Shown here piece after piece: positions 5,883 through 13,308 of a stretch of DNA of 14,150 nucleotides. Made by a program: the position numbers and the translations under genes. The DNA comes from an uncultured Eubacterium sp. (GTDB taxonomy: Bacteria; Bacillota; Clostridia; Lachnospirales; Lachnospiraceae). The notes beneath the pieces were generated by a model. It saw nothing but the letters and a program-made list of their open reading frames with translations. It had not been told where the DNA came from and ran no database searches. The stretch is taken from contig CAJUFM010000074.1 of NCBI GenBank assembly GCA_910585745.1, positions 1 to 14,150 on the forward strand, written 5' to 3'. The stretch's first letter is position 1; every line of letters starts with the position of its first letter.

Positions 5883-8800
5883 AGATCATATTCCTCCACA
5901 ATGCTGTTTTGTCCCATCCGGATCGCAGTCAGGATTGTACCCACCTGCTCACCGATGATCTCGATCTTGGCTGGCGGAGTTGCCAAGATCACCTGAAGTC
6001 CCAGTCCATTGAAAAAGTCCATCATGGACTGGATACGCTCGTCGTCCATCTTGTCAAATGCCTCATCCAGGAGCATCAGACGTACGCTATTGCCGTAGTG
6101 GTAAAGTTGATAAAAGGAAGCCGCAATGGCCACATAATAGGGAACCTGTGTCTCGCTCCCGCTCTTCTCACCGTAAATATCGGAAAACCGCTGTACAGAG
6201 CCGTCCTTTTTGTGGATCTCAATATCGTAATCCAGATAGGAACGGTAATCCGTATATTCTTCCACAATTTTATTTCCATTGTCATCACGGGTCATCAGTT
6301 TGTCAAACAGATCGGACATCTCTTCCTTGTACTCGGCTTCAAAAGCATTGGTCCAGAGATTGACGCCTTCGTGGTTGTTTTCCGATGTGATCATCCGGTA
6401 AAGCCCCTCTTTATTTTTGTCAAAGCTGATCTTGAAATGATAGTTATCATCTCCATAATAAATATTGCCCAATGCCTTGTTTAGGCTGCGGAACTCATTT
6501 CTCGCCGCCTCAATATGCTCTTTCATCCGGGACAAAAAGTCGCTGCGGAAAATTTCCTCACAGTCCTCTTTCGCAGATTTCAGTTTCTCCTCGTACCGGA
6601 TAATGTCCACGGACTGTAGCTTCTGTCTGGCCTCCCTGTATTCCGCCATCCCCTCTGTACCCGTCATAAAATCCAGAGTGTAGTCCTGGTTAAACTGCAT
6701 CTGCAACGCCCGAAGGCCGTGGTTTCCATTCAGCAGCTCCTCCCTCTCATTTACAAACTGGGAGTGCTGGGGGGCAAAATTTTCCGCGATCTTCCGCGCC
6801 GATTTCGTCTTACGGTTCTGCTGGTATTTCTCCTGTGCTTCCTTGTAGAGAAGCCCCTCTGTATCCGATTGCTCCTGCAGCTGCCGTAAAAGAGATTCAG
6901 ATTCATTTCCCTTGCGGACAGCTTGCTCTTCCCATTGTTCAATCTGGTTATCCAGCCGCATATTCTCCCTGCTAAGCCGGTCCCTCTCATCCCGCAATTC
7001 CTTTATCTCTTTCTGTTTTGCTTCCAGGCGCATCATGAGTTCGATCAGCGTAGGATCATTGGAGGCGGCCTTTAGCTCTGCCTCTGCCTTGGCAAGCTGT
7101 CCCTGCATATCCTGGAGATTTTCTGGAGCATACAGATACAGCTTGATCAGCTCCAGTTTTACTTCCCCGGCACTTTTCCTGGCCTCCGAGTACTGGGCTA
7201 CCTTCTCCCGGAGCAGGCTTCTCTGCCTGGTCATATCCTCAATCTCTTTCTTTACATTCTCGATCTGTACACGGTATGCATTCTGGCCGATAAAGGGGTT
7301 CTTATAGTGTGCCGGATTAATGTGCCGCACCACATAGCCCTGATAGAGCATACACTCCGGTGTGATGGACACCGCATAATTTCCCAGCTCTTCCACCCTG
7401 TCACAGCGCATAACACGTCCCAGTATATAGTTTGCATAGGCTCTGGCATAACGGTTTTCACTTTTAACCACATAGGCCAGCGACTGCTGTTCCACTTCAC
7501 CATCCAACGGAAGTTTTTTACTGTTGATAATACCAGCGGTATGGATCCGGCTGCGTTTTTTATCGTATACCTCCAGTGCCACATCGTAATACTCCGGTTC
7601 TACCACCAGATAAAACTTCTGGGTGTGAAGATACCCCTCCACCGCATTGCTCCATTTCATATCTGTGATTTCCAACAATTCAGAAAGAAAATAGACCCCT
7701 GAGCGAATACCCCGTCTGGCAAATTCCTTTTCCACTTCGTTCTTTAATCTTCCGGCATACTCCGGATAGGGAAGGATCTGTTTGTTCAATTGTCGCAGAC
7801 GCTCCTGACAGGCGTCAACTCCATCAGAAATAACACGCATCTCCTCAGAGTACCTCGCCCATTCCAGCTCCAATTCCTTTTGTTCCTTCTGTAAAAATGC
7901 CTCCAGTTTCTCCAGGATGGCATTCTTTTCCTCTTTCTCGCCTACATCCTTTAGGCACTCCCACTGCCTCTTGCTGACTGGTTCATACCCCAGCCGGGAT
8001 ACATTCCGAAGATATTCTCCCAGCCGCCGTAGCTGCTCCCCCAGCTGCTTCTTTTCCTTTTCTTTTTCTGCGATGGACAACTGCAGGGAGGCAATCCGTT
8101 TTTCTGCCTCCGCCCGCTGCCGGTTTGATGTGTTTGTCTCCTTATCCACGTTAATGGCAACAATCTGCTCTTCCACATTTCCTATGTTCCGCTTCAGAAG
8201 ATCCAGCGCCTCATTGTTGGACTGCATCGTCTGCTTTTTCAGACGGATCTGTCTTATGAGTTCCTCTCGTTCTTCCTGGAGGGCAGAACATTCGGCGATC
8301 TGCAGAAGAATTTCATTCACCCGGATCGAATATTCTTTTGCCTCGATCTCATCATGCTTGGCTATGATCTGTTCCAATCCCGCAAGCTGACGCCTTGAAC
8401 GCTCCAGAATCCCTTCCAATTCGCTTAAGGTTTCAATGTTTTCCCGCAGTGCCGCCACATCGATCTGCTTCTCCGATAGTACAAACTTATTGATAAATTC
8501 TTTCACATCATCCATGGGCTTAAATGCCAGCGATTTGGGAATGATGTCAAAAAATTTATCGTCCAGATTTCCCAGGCGCCGCTTAAAACGCTCCCTTGCC
8601 GCCTGCTTCTGGTCAATATAACGGATCTTACGGCCATTCACACGAAATTCTGCTGCCAGCGCCGGCCGCTGTCCCACGGTAAAGGACAATGCTTCCAGAC
8701 GGCACTCTTCCACATACCATCTGGTTGCCACCGTACTTTCTTCGTCTGGCGAGAGCATATGTACGCCAATGACAAAATACCGGTCGTCTTTTTCCTCATA

Positions 8801-9097
8801 AAATTCCAATGCCACATTAGCCGGTACTGCATTTTTCCTGAGATATGTCTCCCCTACATTTCCCATTTTGCACCGCACATATCCCTTGAGATTCCGGTTT
8901 CCCTTTTCGTTTGCCGCTGTATTGAACCTGCGTGTATTGGTTGTCAGCACAAGCTGGATCGCATCCAGTATGGTAGACTTTCCCGCCGTATTTTCTCCAC
9001 TGATGAGGGTGGAGCCATGAAAAGCGATTCTCTCATCTTCAAAATAGTGCCAGTTAATCAGTTGTACTCTCGTCAGAATCTTCTTCTGATTCTCCAT
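5879..9097 (-). CDS. jetC: Wadjet SMC-like ATPase JetC (MukB-like)
   Basis: This 1072-aa protein is the motor of the Wadjet complex; it dimerises and extrudes DNA loops using ATP. The N-terminal head carries Walker A GENTAGKST at residues 34-42. A long coiled-coil arm runs from about 225 to 445, a hinge of SMC type from about 464 to 609 (GVYFLSELLEI, then AVEGYLHTQKFYLVV), and a returning coil from about 615 to 850. The C-terminal head has the signature SGSETQ at 979-984, Walker B LMLLDE with Asp1011 and Glu1012, and the D-loop FDKMD. ATG 9097 is chosen because GGAGG lies 8 nt upstream; the ATG at 9115 would overlap that SD. The first 44 nt overlap jetB and the stop overlaps jetD. No lesions are seen. 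The gene order separates it from MukBEF, which lacks a JetD-type nuclease. Confidence 0.95.
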   Translation of the reverse strand: MENQKKILTRVQLINWHYFEDERIAFHGSTLISGENTAGKSTILDAIQLVLTTNTRRFNTAANEKGNRNLKGYVRCKMGNVGETYLRKNAVPANVALEFYEEKDDRYFVIGVHMLSPDEESTVATRWYVEECRLEALSFTVGQRPALAAEFRVNGRKIRYIDQKQAARERFKRRLGNLDDKFFDIIPKSLAFKPMDDVKEFINKFVLSEKQIDVAALRENIETLSELEGILERSRRQLAGLEQIIAKHDEIEAKEYSIRVNEILLQIAECSALQEEREELIRQIRLKKQTMQSNNEALDLLKRNIGNVEEQIVAINVDKETNTSNRQRAEAEKRIASLQLSIAEKEKEKKQLGEQLRRLGEYLRNVSRLGYEPVSKRQWECLKDVGEKEEKNAILEKLEAFLQKEQKELELEWARYSEEMRVISDGVDACQERLRQLNKQILPYPEYAGRLKNEVEKEFARRGIRSGVYFLSELLEITDMKWSNAVEGYLHTQKFYLVVEPEYYDVALEVYDKKRSRIHTAGIINSKKLPLDGEVEQQSLAYVVKSENRYARAYANYILGRVMRCDRVEELGNYAVSITPECMLYQGYVVRHINPAHYKNPFIGQNAYRVQIENVKKEIEDMTRQRSLLREKVAQYSEARKSAGEVKLELIKLYLYAPENLQDMQGQLAKAEAELKAASNDPTLIELMMRLEAKQKEIKELRDERDRLSRENMRLDNQIEQWEEQAVRKGNESESLLRQLQEQSDTEGLLYKEAQEKYQQNRKTKSARKIAENFAPQHSQFVNEREELLNGNHGLRALQMQFNQDYTLDFMTGTEGMAEYREARQKLQSVDIIRYEEKLKSAKEDCEEIFRSDFLSRMKEHIEAARNEFRSLNKALGNIYYGDDNYHFKISFDKNKEGLYRMITSENNHEGVNLWTNAFEAEYKEEMSDLFDKLMTRDDNGNKIVEEYTDYRSYLDYDIEIHKKDGSVQRFSDIYGEKSGSETQVPYYVAIAASFYQLYHYGNSVRLMLLDEAFDKMDDERIQSMMDFFNGLGLQVILATPPAKIEIIGEQVGTILTAIRMGQNSIVEEYDL

Positions 9098-9695
9098 TTC
9101 CTCGTCCTCCAGCATACTCCTTTAATTTTTGCTCCGTCAACGCAAAATACGCATTCACATCTTCAACAGGCACCGCCATAATGATCGATGGATAGATGAC
9201 GATCCGCGCATCCGTCTGGGTTACGTCACTGTCCAGATTCCGCAGCAGATTATATTTGCGGAACAGGCTGATCATATGCCGTTCCGTCCCCTTATCCAGA
9301 ACTGGCTTCGCTTTTATTTTCAACATCGCATACTTTTCCCGAATCTCTTCCATCAGCACCGTAACTTCTTCCGAGAAAGTGGCAAGCTCTTTTCTTTTTT
9401 CTATGTATAACAACCGTAAGATCAACAGGAAAATACTCTCATATTTCCCCAGGGACAGACGCCCCGTCCCAAACTGGCTGACCAGGCCGATCACACCTTG
9501 TTCCTCATTGATTTTCAGATCATAGCCCAGCAGATCAAAATACGGGATAAACATCTCCTTATTCTGTCGGACAAAAACATATTCTCTCCGTGTATCTTCT
9601 TTTTTCTTCAAGAGAAAACACTGATTTAGCAGCTTATTGGCCGCAACACGAAACTTTTCTTTTTGTGCTACAGACTCCTCAAACACCTCAAACAT
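9054..9695 (-). CDS. jetB: Wadjet winged-helix subunit JetB (MukE-like)
   Basis: This 213-aa protein is the KITE/MukE-type accessory subunit that binds the kleisin JetA. The body contains the typical core FGTGRLSLGKYESIFLLILR (residues 75-94), followed by a basic KRKEL and a helical segment, and later a strand IVIYPSIIMAVP near 165-176. The last 17 residues form a Gly/Glu/Asp/Ser-rich tail, and its last 14 codons are encoded by sequence that also encodes the JetC N-terminus. ATG 9695 is chosen: it begins 1 nt after the jetA stop, with AAAGG 9 nt upstream, whereas the upstream in-frame ATG at 9746 lies inside jetA. From memory, this resembles the family named DUF6063, associated with non-type-I Wadjet loci. 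Confidence 0.9.
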   Translation of the reverse strand: MFEVFEESVAQKEKFRVAANKLLNQCFLLKKKEDTRREYVFVRQNKEMFIPYFDLLGYDLKINEEQGVIGLVSQFGTGRLSLGKYESIFLLILRLLYIEKRKELATFSEEVTVLMEEIREKYAMLKIKAKPVLDKGTERHMISLFRKYNLLRNLDSDVTQTDARIVIYPSIIMAVPVEDVNAYFALTEQKLKEYAGGRGNGESEEDSDESTTD

Positions 9696-9696
9696 G

Positions 9697-11091
9697 TCAT
9701 GTATCCTTTCTGATAATGTCAAAATATGGCAGCAAAAAACCAGCAATCTGTGTCCGCTCCCTGGTTCTGCGAATCATATAATTATTGGAACGGTTTCCTG
9801 CATAAATACTAATATAAATGATGCGCAGCAGATCCCTGCGGGACTCAACCGGTATTTCATTCACAGCCATCTGACCGCGGTCTTTCAGCAGCTCCATAAC
9901 ATAGGCATTGATGTTTTTTCTGGAAAACCGATGGCGGTTTTTCATACGGAGCGCCTCCTTGTAGATCTGACGCTCCTCTGCACTCATACGGTTTTCCTCC
10001 GAAAGCTCATCCACCCTGCCCAATGTTTTTGTGACTGGTATGCTCTGCAGAGATTCTGGTGAAATATAATTTTGAGGATATAATGCGACAAGATTCTGAA
10101 TCTCATTTTCTAACCCATCTTCTATCCCGTCATTTAACTGCTCGACATACCGATTTAATATCTGTGATAATTTTCCTTCCAGATTATTTCCGGTGGCCAG
10201 AAGAAATTTGGCGCGCATCACTGCATTTCTCATATACCGAGTATGTTTTCGGTCTATTTCATCTATAATGTCGTCCAGACGATAAAAAGAAGACTTCACA
10301 TCCAAAAGCATCTGCACCAGGCTATCATACGCTGCTTCCTCGTCCGTCTCCTCCTCAACCTCCATATATCCAGCCACCGCCCGGTCCATAATATCCGGCG
10401 TCTCCAGCATATACTCCAGCCGCTCGATGATGGCACTCCGGAAATACGATATATTCTCACTGGTCTTCATACGCAGATAAGCCTTCGAACCAATATTTTT
10501 ATGGTATTCAAAAAAATGATCCAGAATCTCATCCGCCTCCATCTCATTGGTCTGCTTTTCCATATGACGCTTTATGCTGGCATTTAACTTTTTGAGCTCA
10601 GACAGCAGCCGCTCCGTATTTTCCTGCACCCCTTTAATGATCAGCTCATAAGGCTTACTATACAGGTCCTGATTCTGCAGGCTGGCATGAATCTGGGAAA
10701 TGATACCCTGATACTCTGCCTCCTCTTCCCGGATCACCCGGTTCATGCTCTCGATGATCGGTATCGCATATTCATACAAAACAACATTCAGCTGATGATT
10801 TGTCTCCTGCTCATATTCTATCCAGCCACAGCTTTTAAGCATGGCAATAACACCGTTTGCCTTTTCCCTGGCATCCCGGATGTAGGTCTCATCATCAAAA
10901 GTCATTTCCGAATCGTCTGCCTCAAAATAATCCGACAATACCCTGACAACAATCTCACGGTTTACCCCATAAGAAATCTCTGGTTTAAAAGAGTTAAGAA
11001 GCAGCATTATGCAATCTGCATACTCCCGCCGGTATTTACTGGTCAACGGCCTGAAGAACTGAGGGGGAAGGATATCAAATAATTGTTTCAC
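9697..11091 (-). CDS. jetA: Wadjet kleisin-like subunit JetA (MukF-like)
   Basis: This 464-aa protein bridges the JetC heads and recruits JetB, in the manner of MukF. The N-terminus (MKQLFDILPPQFFRPLTSKY) and the following 110 residues form a winged-helix-like module. Residues about 120-330 are long helices expected to make the kleisin middle. The C-terminal part, about 385-464, is a second compact basic domain ending LLPYFDIIRKD. By recall the protein belongs to the Wadjet JetA family formerly called DUF5716, found in Clostridia. It is distinct from the DUF3375 JetA of type I. The start is GTG at 11091 with GGAG 8 nt upstream. It is the first gene of the operon, with a probable promoter about 35 nt upstream and jetB following after a single base. 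Confidence 0.9.
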   Translation of the reverse strand: MKQLFDILPPQFFRPLTSKYRREYADCIMLLLNSFKPEISYGVNREIVVRVLSDYFEADDSEMTFDDETYIRDAREKANGVIAMLKSCGWIEYEQETNHQLNVVLYEYAIPIIESMNRVIREEEAEYQGIISQIHASLQNQDLYSKPYELIIKGVQENTERLLSELKKLNASIKRHMEKQTNEMEADEILDHFFEYHKNIGSKAYLRMKTSENISYFRSAIIERLEYMLETPDIMDRAVAGYMEVEEETDEEAAYDSLVQMLLDVKSSFYRLDDIIDEIDRKHTRYMRNAVMRAKFLLATGNNLEGKLSQILNRYVEQLNDGIEDGLENEIQNLVALYPQNYISPESLQSIPVTKTLGRVDELSEENRMSAEERQIYKEALRMKNRHRFSRKNINAYVMELLKDRGQMAVNEIPVESRRDLLRIIYISIYAGNRSNNYMIRRTRERTQIAGFLLPYFDIIRKDT

Positions 11092-11123
11092 TTTCTTCTC
11101 TCCTTTGAAAACTCCTATAATCT

Positions 11124-11152
11124 ATTTTCTCAAATTTACAATCTGATGTCAA
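11124..11152 (-). promoter_or_regulatory. jetA: probable promoter of the Wadjet operon
   Basis: On the minus strand a perfect TTGACA (11152-11147) is followed after 17 nt by GAAAAT (11129-11124, four of six matches), about 33 nt ahead of the GTG of jetA. It lies downstream of the terminator at 11219-11255, so the operon would be transcribed independently of its upstream neighbours. The -35 falls inside a relic of a kinase gene end. Confidence 0.45.
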
Positions 11153-11185
11153 TCCGATATTCCGCATCAATCAGAAAAGCCATCA
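11136..11185 (-). pseudogene. short relic of a small P-loop kinase gene end
   Basis: On the minus strand one frame reads FLIDAEYRIDIR followed by a stop two codons later. It aligns with the last residues of the kinase at 12347-12859 (YLLIDEKYQIDIT). At DNA level, 26 of 30 positions match between 11147-11176 and 12355-12384. Only the extreme C-terminus survives and no start is available. It is most simply a leftover of a second kinase copy or of a recombination event. Confidence 0.45.
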
Positions 11186-11218
11186 ATTAGAAATTTACTT
11201 TGTTCCTTCATTTCATCC

Positions 11219-11255
11219 AAAAAATATGAGCCAATACCAGGTATCAGCTCATATT
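11219..11255 (-). terminator. intrinsic terminator upstream of the Wadjet operon
   Basis: The arms aatatgagc (11223-11231) and gctcatatt (11247-11255) pair perfectly, with a further partial inner stem (ATAC/GTAT) around a tiny loop. On the minus strand a run of six T (11224-11219) closes and follows the stem. It would terminate transcripts arriving from the ferredoxin side before jetA. Confidence 0.7.
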
Positions 11256-11457
11256 ACTCAATTCCTCTATATAATGATCCAATAGATCCAGACCTTGACA
11301 AAACAGCTTTCCTGCCCATCCTCTGCTCCACATATTCAATCTACTACATCGCAGGGCAAATGAACGTTATCTGGTTTGAATTCTTCCGTAAAGAAAAAAA
11401 CGACAGATTTCATGGCACTTTCCTTATATGGACTATCAGATGCTGACCAAATGCTTT
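11244..11457 (-). pseudogene. degraded unidentified coding remnant
   Basis: Between the ferredoxin stop and the terminator, two minus-strand stretches read like protein. The upstream one contains MKSVVFFFTEEFKPDNVHLP and stops at TGA 11338-11336. The next, in another frame, begins MWSRGWAGKLFCQGLDLL near 11333 and stops at 11244, inside the terminator stem. Neither has an SD. Together they look like the last part of one frameshifted gene ending at its own terminator. I do not recognise the family, and the coding reading itself is uncertain. Confidence 0.3.
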
Positions 11458-11643
11458 CTACAATACTAAAGCCTTTTTAGGGCAGAAATCTGAACATTTT
11501 CCACATCTTATGCACTTATCATCGTCTATAACAGGCGCTTCAAAATCTTTTTGACTTAACGCTCCAGCCGGACAAACATCTACAGCCGGGCATTTATGAT
11601 TTTGGGGACAGTTCTCAATTACTATTTTTAATTTTTTCTCCAT
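11458..11643 (-). CDS. small 4Fe-4S ferredoxin-type protein
   Basis: This 61-aa iron-sulfur protein is presumably a cytoplasmic electron carrier. The second half has the classical CIRCGKCSDFCP motif (Cys44, 47, 50 and 54). The first half has Cys12, Cys18 and Cys24-Pro with CX5CX5C spacing instead of the CX2CX2C of bacterial 2[4Fe-4S] ferredoxins. The seven Cys could ligate one cluster fully and a second in an altered manner. The start is ATG 11643, with GGAAGGAG 6 nt upstream; the in-frame ATG at 11682 would put 13 extra residues in front and lacks an SD. It lies 128 nt after the YdeI-family gene on the same strand. Physiological partners cannot be inferred from the neighbours. Confidence 0.85.
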   Translation of the reverse strand: MEKKLKIVIENCPQNHKCPAVDVCPAGALSQKDFEAPVIDDDKCIRCGKCSDFCPKKALVL

Positions 11644-11737
11644 TTTTTTCTCCTTCCTGGTTAAATAAAAATTATTTTGCACTATTTTTTCTCCTATATT
11701 ACCATAAAATCGCCTATTTATCCACTAAAATTTAGAG

Positions 11738-11767
11738 TATGTATCCCCTGGCAACGAGGCATACATA
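11738..11767 (-). terminator. weak hairpin after the YdeI-family gene
   Basis: Positions 11738-11744 (tatgtat) pair with 11761-11767 (atacata), with a further CC/GG pairing inside after one mismatch. On the minus strand the tail is ACTCTAAATTTTAG, with only four consecutive T. It lies just after the stop at 11772 and could be a weak terminator, or nothing. Confidence 0.3.
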
Positions 11768-11771
11768 ACAA

Positions 11772-12332
11772 CTACATTGGTTTAAGATTTTTATTGAGCC
11801 TTTCTACCATCCAGGCGATCCGCTTTTCCCGCCCGGCATCTGTCTTTGCGTCAAAATACGCCCGCGCGTAAGTTTTCTTTACTGACAAAGACATTTGCTG
11901 AAAATTTGTGAAGGCAGGCTCATATGCTTCCAGCATTGTAGATAAGACAGCAATTTGTTCCTCTGTAATCTCCATAGGTTTTGGAGCGTACCACTGACCG
12001 TTTTTTTTAGCTTCCTCTATCTTCTTTCTGCCGAAATCGGTCATAAGCCCACGCTCTTCAAGTTTTTGGGTCAACGCCTTATTTTTCTCTGACCATTTGC
12101 TCTTCTCCCTACGCATAGAAAAATATTTTTTATAAGTTTTATCGTCTATGCGCTGCATTTGTCCATCGATCCATCCAAAGCAAAGAGCCTCTTCAAGTGC
12201 TTCTCCTGCTTTTATTGTCTTCGGGCCGCCAGCTTTGCCGAACAAAAGCCAAATTCCATCATCTGACAGGCAATGTTCACTCAACCATTTCCTAAATTCT
12301 TCTCTGTCTGGAAATTCCATGATATCGCTCAT
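11772..12332 (-). CDS. YdeI/OmpD-associated family protein
   Basis: This 186-aa protein matches the YdeI/OmdA (bacteriocin-protection, OmpD-associated) family. Recognisable segments are the N-terminal FPDREEFRKWLSEH with DGIWLLFGK, the family core EEALCFGWIDGQMQRIDD (residues about 48-65), the following YFSMRREKSKWSEKNK, and the C-terminal domain with the Arg/Lys-rich end AGREKRIAWMVERL. Family members have been linked to stress or peptide resistance, but the biochemical activity is not settled. AAGGAAGG precedes the ATG. It starts 14 nt after the P-loop kinase gene, so the two are probably co-transcribed from the promoter near 13032-13061. The frame and length are normal. Confidence 0.9.
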   Translation of the reverse strand: MSDIMEFPDREEFRKWLSEHCLSDDGIWLLFGKAGGPKTIKAGEALEEALCFGWIDGQMQRIDDKTYKKYFSMRREKSKWSEKNKALTQKLEERGLMTDFGRKKIEEAKKNGQWYAPKPMEITEEQIAVLSTMLEAYEPAFTNFQQMSLSVKKTYARAYFDAKTDAGREKRIAWMVERLNKNLKPM

Positions 12333-12346
12333 TTTGCACCTTCCTT

Positions 12347-12859
12347 TTATGTAATGTCAATCTGATACTTCTCATCAATCAGAAGATAGTCAACATTGTG
12401 GAGCTGACACTGCCTAAATATCTCTGCATTATCTCTGCGCACTGCTTCTATTGTACAGTTCGCATCGTCCATTCGATCCTCTATCACACAGGCATACTTT
12501 TTAATATCTTGAAAATGATTATTAATATATTTATCACTCATAACCAGGCAGTAATATTTTATGTTTTCCAAATATTCTTTTTCAAAATCTTTAGACCAGC
12601 CAAAGGGAATATAACATCCCTCAACAATAAGATTTTGCTTGTTCTCAATAGCTGTTTTTATTATCTCAGAAACTATCGGCCATAAATAATCTGTAAGTGC
12701 ATTCTCATCACTTACAGGGGTAAGATCTGTATTCCCGCTTCGGATAAGCCCCATCTTCAAGTGGTCTATGGATAAATATGGATACTTATATTCTTCAAGT
12801 AATTTTTGGGCAAGAACGGTCTTCCCTGTGTGGGATGCTCCTGTTATCAAAATAATCAT
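12347..12859 (-). CDS. small P-loop kinase-like ATPase
   Basis: This 170-aa protein has a P-loop GASHTGKT at residues 7-14, directly after the first strand MIILIT. It is followed by a SIDHLKMG substrate-side segment and a second acidic strand NLIVEGCYIP at 76-85. The layout is that of small nucleotide or metabolite kinases and AAA-type single-domain ATPases; the substrate is unknown. The His in the P-loop is not usual but is tolerated in such families. ATG 12859 is chosen because AAAGGAGG lies 5 nt before it; the ATG at 12877 lies upstream of that SD. The gene is noticeably AT-richer than the Wadjet genes. Its 3' end has a short near-identical relic at 11147-11176. Confidence 0.8.
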   Translation of the reverse strand: MIILITGASHTGKTVLAQKLLEEYKYPYLSIDHLKMGLIRSGNTDLTPVSDENALTDYLWPIVSEIIKTAIENKQNLIVEGCYIPFGWSKDFEKEYLENIKYYCLVMSDKYINNHFQDIKKYACVIEDRMDDANCTIEAVRRDNAEIFRQCQLHNVDYLLIDEKYQIDIT

Positions 12860-12890
12860 TGGATCCTCCTTTACCATGGATGTTCTTTCT

Positions 12891-12995
12891 TCAAAAAAAT
12901 ATTCCTTTAGAATTTTCTAATTCTTGCCAAACTTCAAACAAAGATTGACCGAGCAATTCAGTCATAGTTGATTGGGAAGGTATATTTACAAGCAT
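12891..12995 (-). CDS. 34-aa ORF heading the kinase-YdeI operon, possibly a truncated gene
   Basis: From the ATG at 12995, behind GGAGGA with a 6-nt spacer, 34 codons run to TGA 12893-12891. The peptide begins MLVNIPSQSTMTELLGQS and continues FEVWQELENSKGIFF. The pattern (a start loop, a helix with LGQSLFEVWQEL, then an abrupt stop) looks like the N-terminus of a larger cytosolic protein, perhaps of the DUF3788 type, cut short; that family guess is weak. An extended -10 promoter stands about 37 nt upstream. The SD and promoter are too good for chance, so it is probably translated, either as a relic or as a leader cistron to the kinase 31 nt downstream. Confidence 0.45.
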   Translation of the reverse strand: MLVNIPSQSTMTELLGQSLFEVWQELENSKGIFF

Positions 12996-13031
12996 TGAAT
13001 CTCCTCCATAAATTCTAAATTCTTTTTTCTA

Positions 13032-13061
13032 AGTATAGCACACCATCATAAACATTAACAA
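13032..13061 (-). promoter_or_regulatory. extended -10 promoter of the 34-aa ORF/kinase/YdeI unit
   Basis: On the minus strand TATACT (13037-13032, five of six matches) is preceded by TGC, giving an extended -10. TTGTTA (13061-13056) stands 18 nt upstream as the -35. The transcription start would lie near 13025, about 30 nt before the ATG at 12995. Confidence 0.6.
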
Positions 13062-13223
13062 GAAAAATGCCACCTTGATTCTCCACTTTACCTTAAGTAA
13101 TAATTGGAACTTATCAAGTTCATTTGGTAGTTAAGATATTAATTTACCTTCTCAAGAAATCACGTTTTATCTTACCTATTGCATACAATTCTATACAATT
13201 TTCCCGATTTTGTAAAGATAAAG

Positions 13224-13307
13224 TCAATAGATCCCATGTGATTCAGCAAAAGCCTCATAAATAATTTCATTAACTTCTTCATATTCATATAGATTCTCTG
13301 GTCTTAT
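13224..13307 (-). pseudogene. possible relic of an acetyltransferase (GNAT) N-terminus
   Basis: Directly after the stop of the upstream kinase, a start-less minus-strand frame reads IRPENLYEYEEVNEIIYEAF and ends at TGA 13226-13224 after eight more residues. The pattern I-R-P-E-N, Y-x-x-V, then A-F is common at the beginning of GNAT proteins. Nothing recognisable follows it. The rest of 13062-13223 holds only small repeats: atacaatt twice near 13183-13200, a 6-bp palindrome at 13107-13121, and an imperfect inverted repeat at 13165-13175/13212-13222. Confidence 0.25.
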
Positions 13308-13308
13308 T

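Noticed and set aside
5819..6484. 221-codon plus-strand ORF
   Set aside because: It is antisense to the jetC 3' end and the jetD start, with no SD and no recognisable domain.
5879..9097. Chromosomal MukBEF condensin instead of Wadjet
   Set aside because: The adjoining JetD-type DUF2220/Toprim nuclease and the A-B-C-D order are diagnostic of Wadjet. MukBEF has no such partner and is typical of gammaproteobacteria.
13107..13121. gaactt-atc-aagttc palindrome as an operator or terminator
   Set aside because: The stem is only 6 bp, AT-rich and without a T-tract. It lies upstream of the predicted promoter with no evident regulator nearby.
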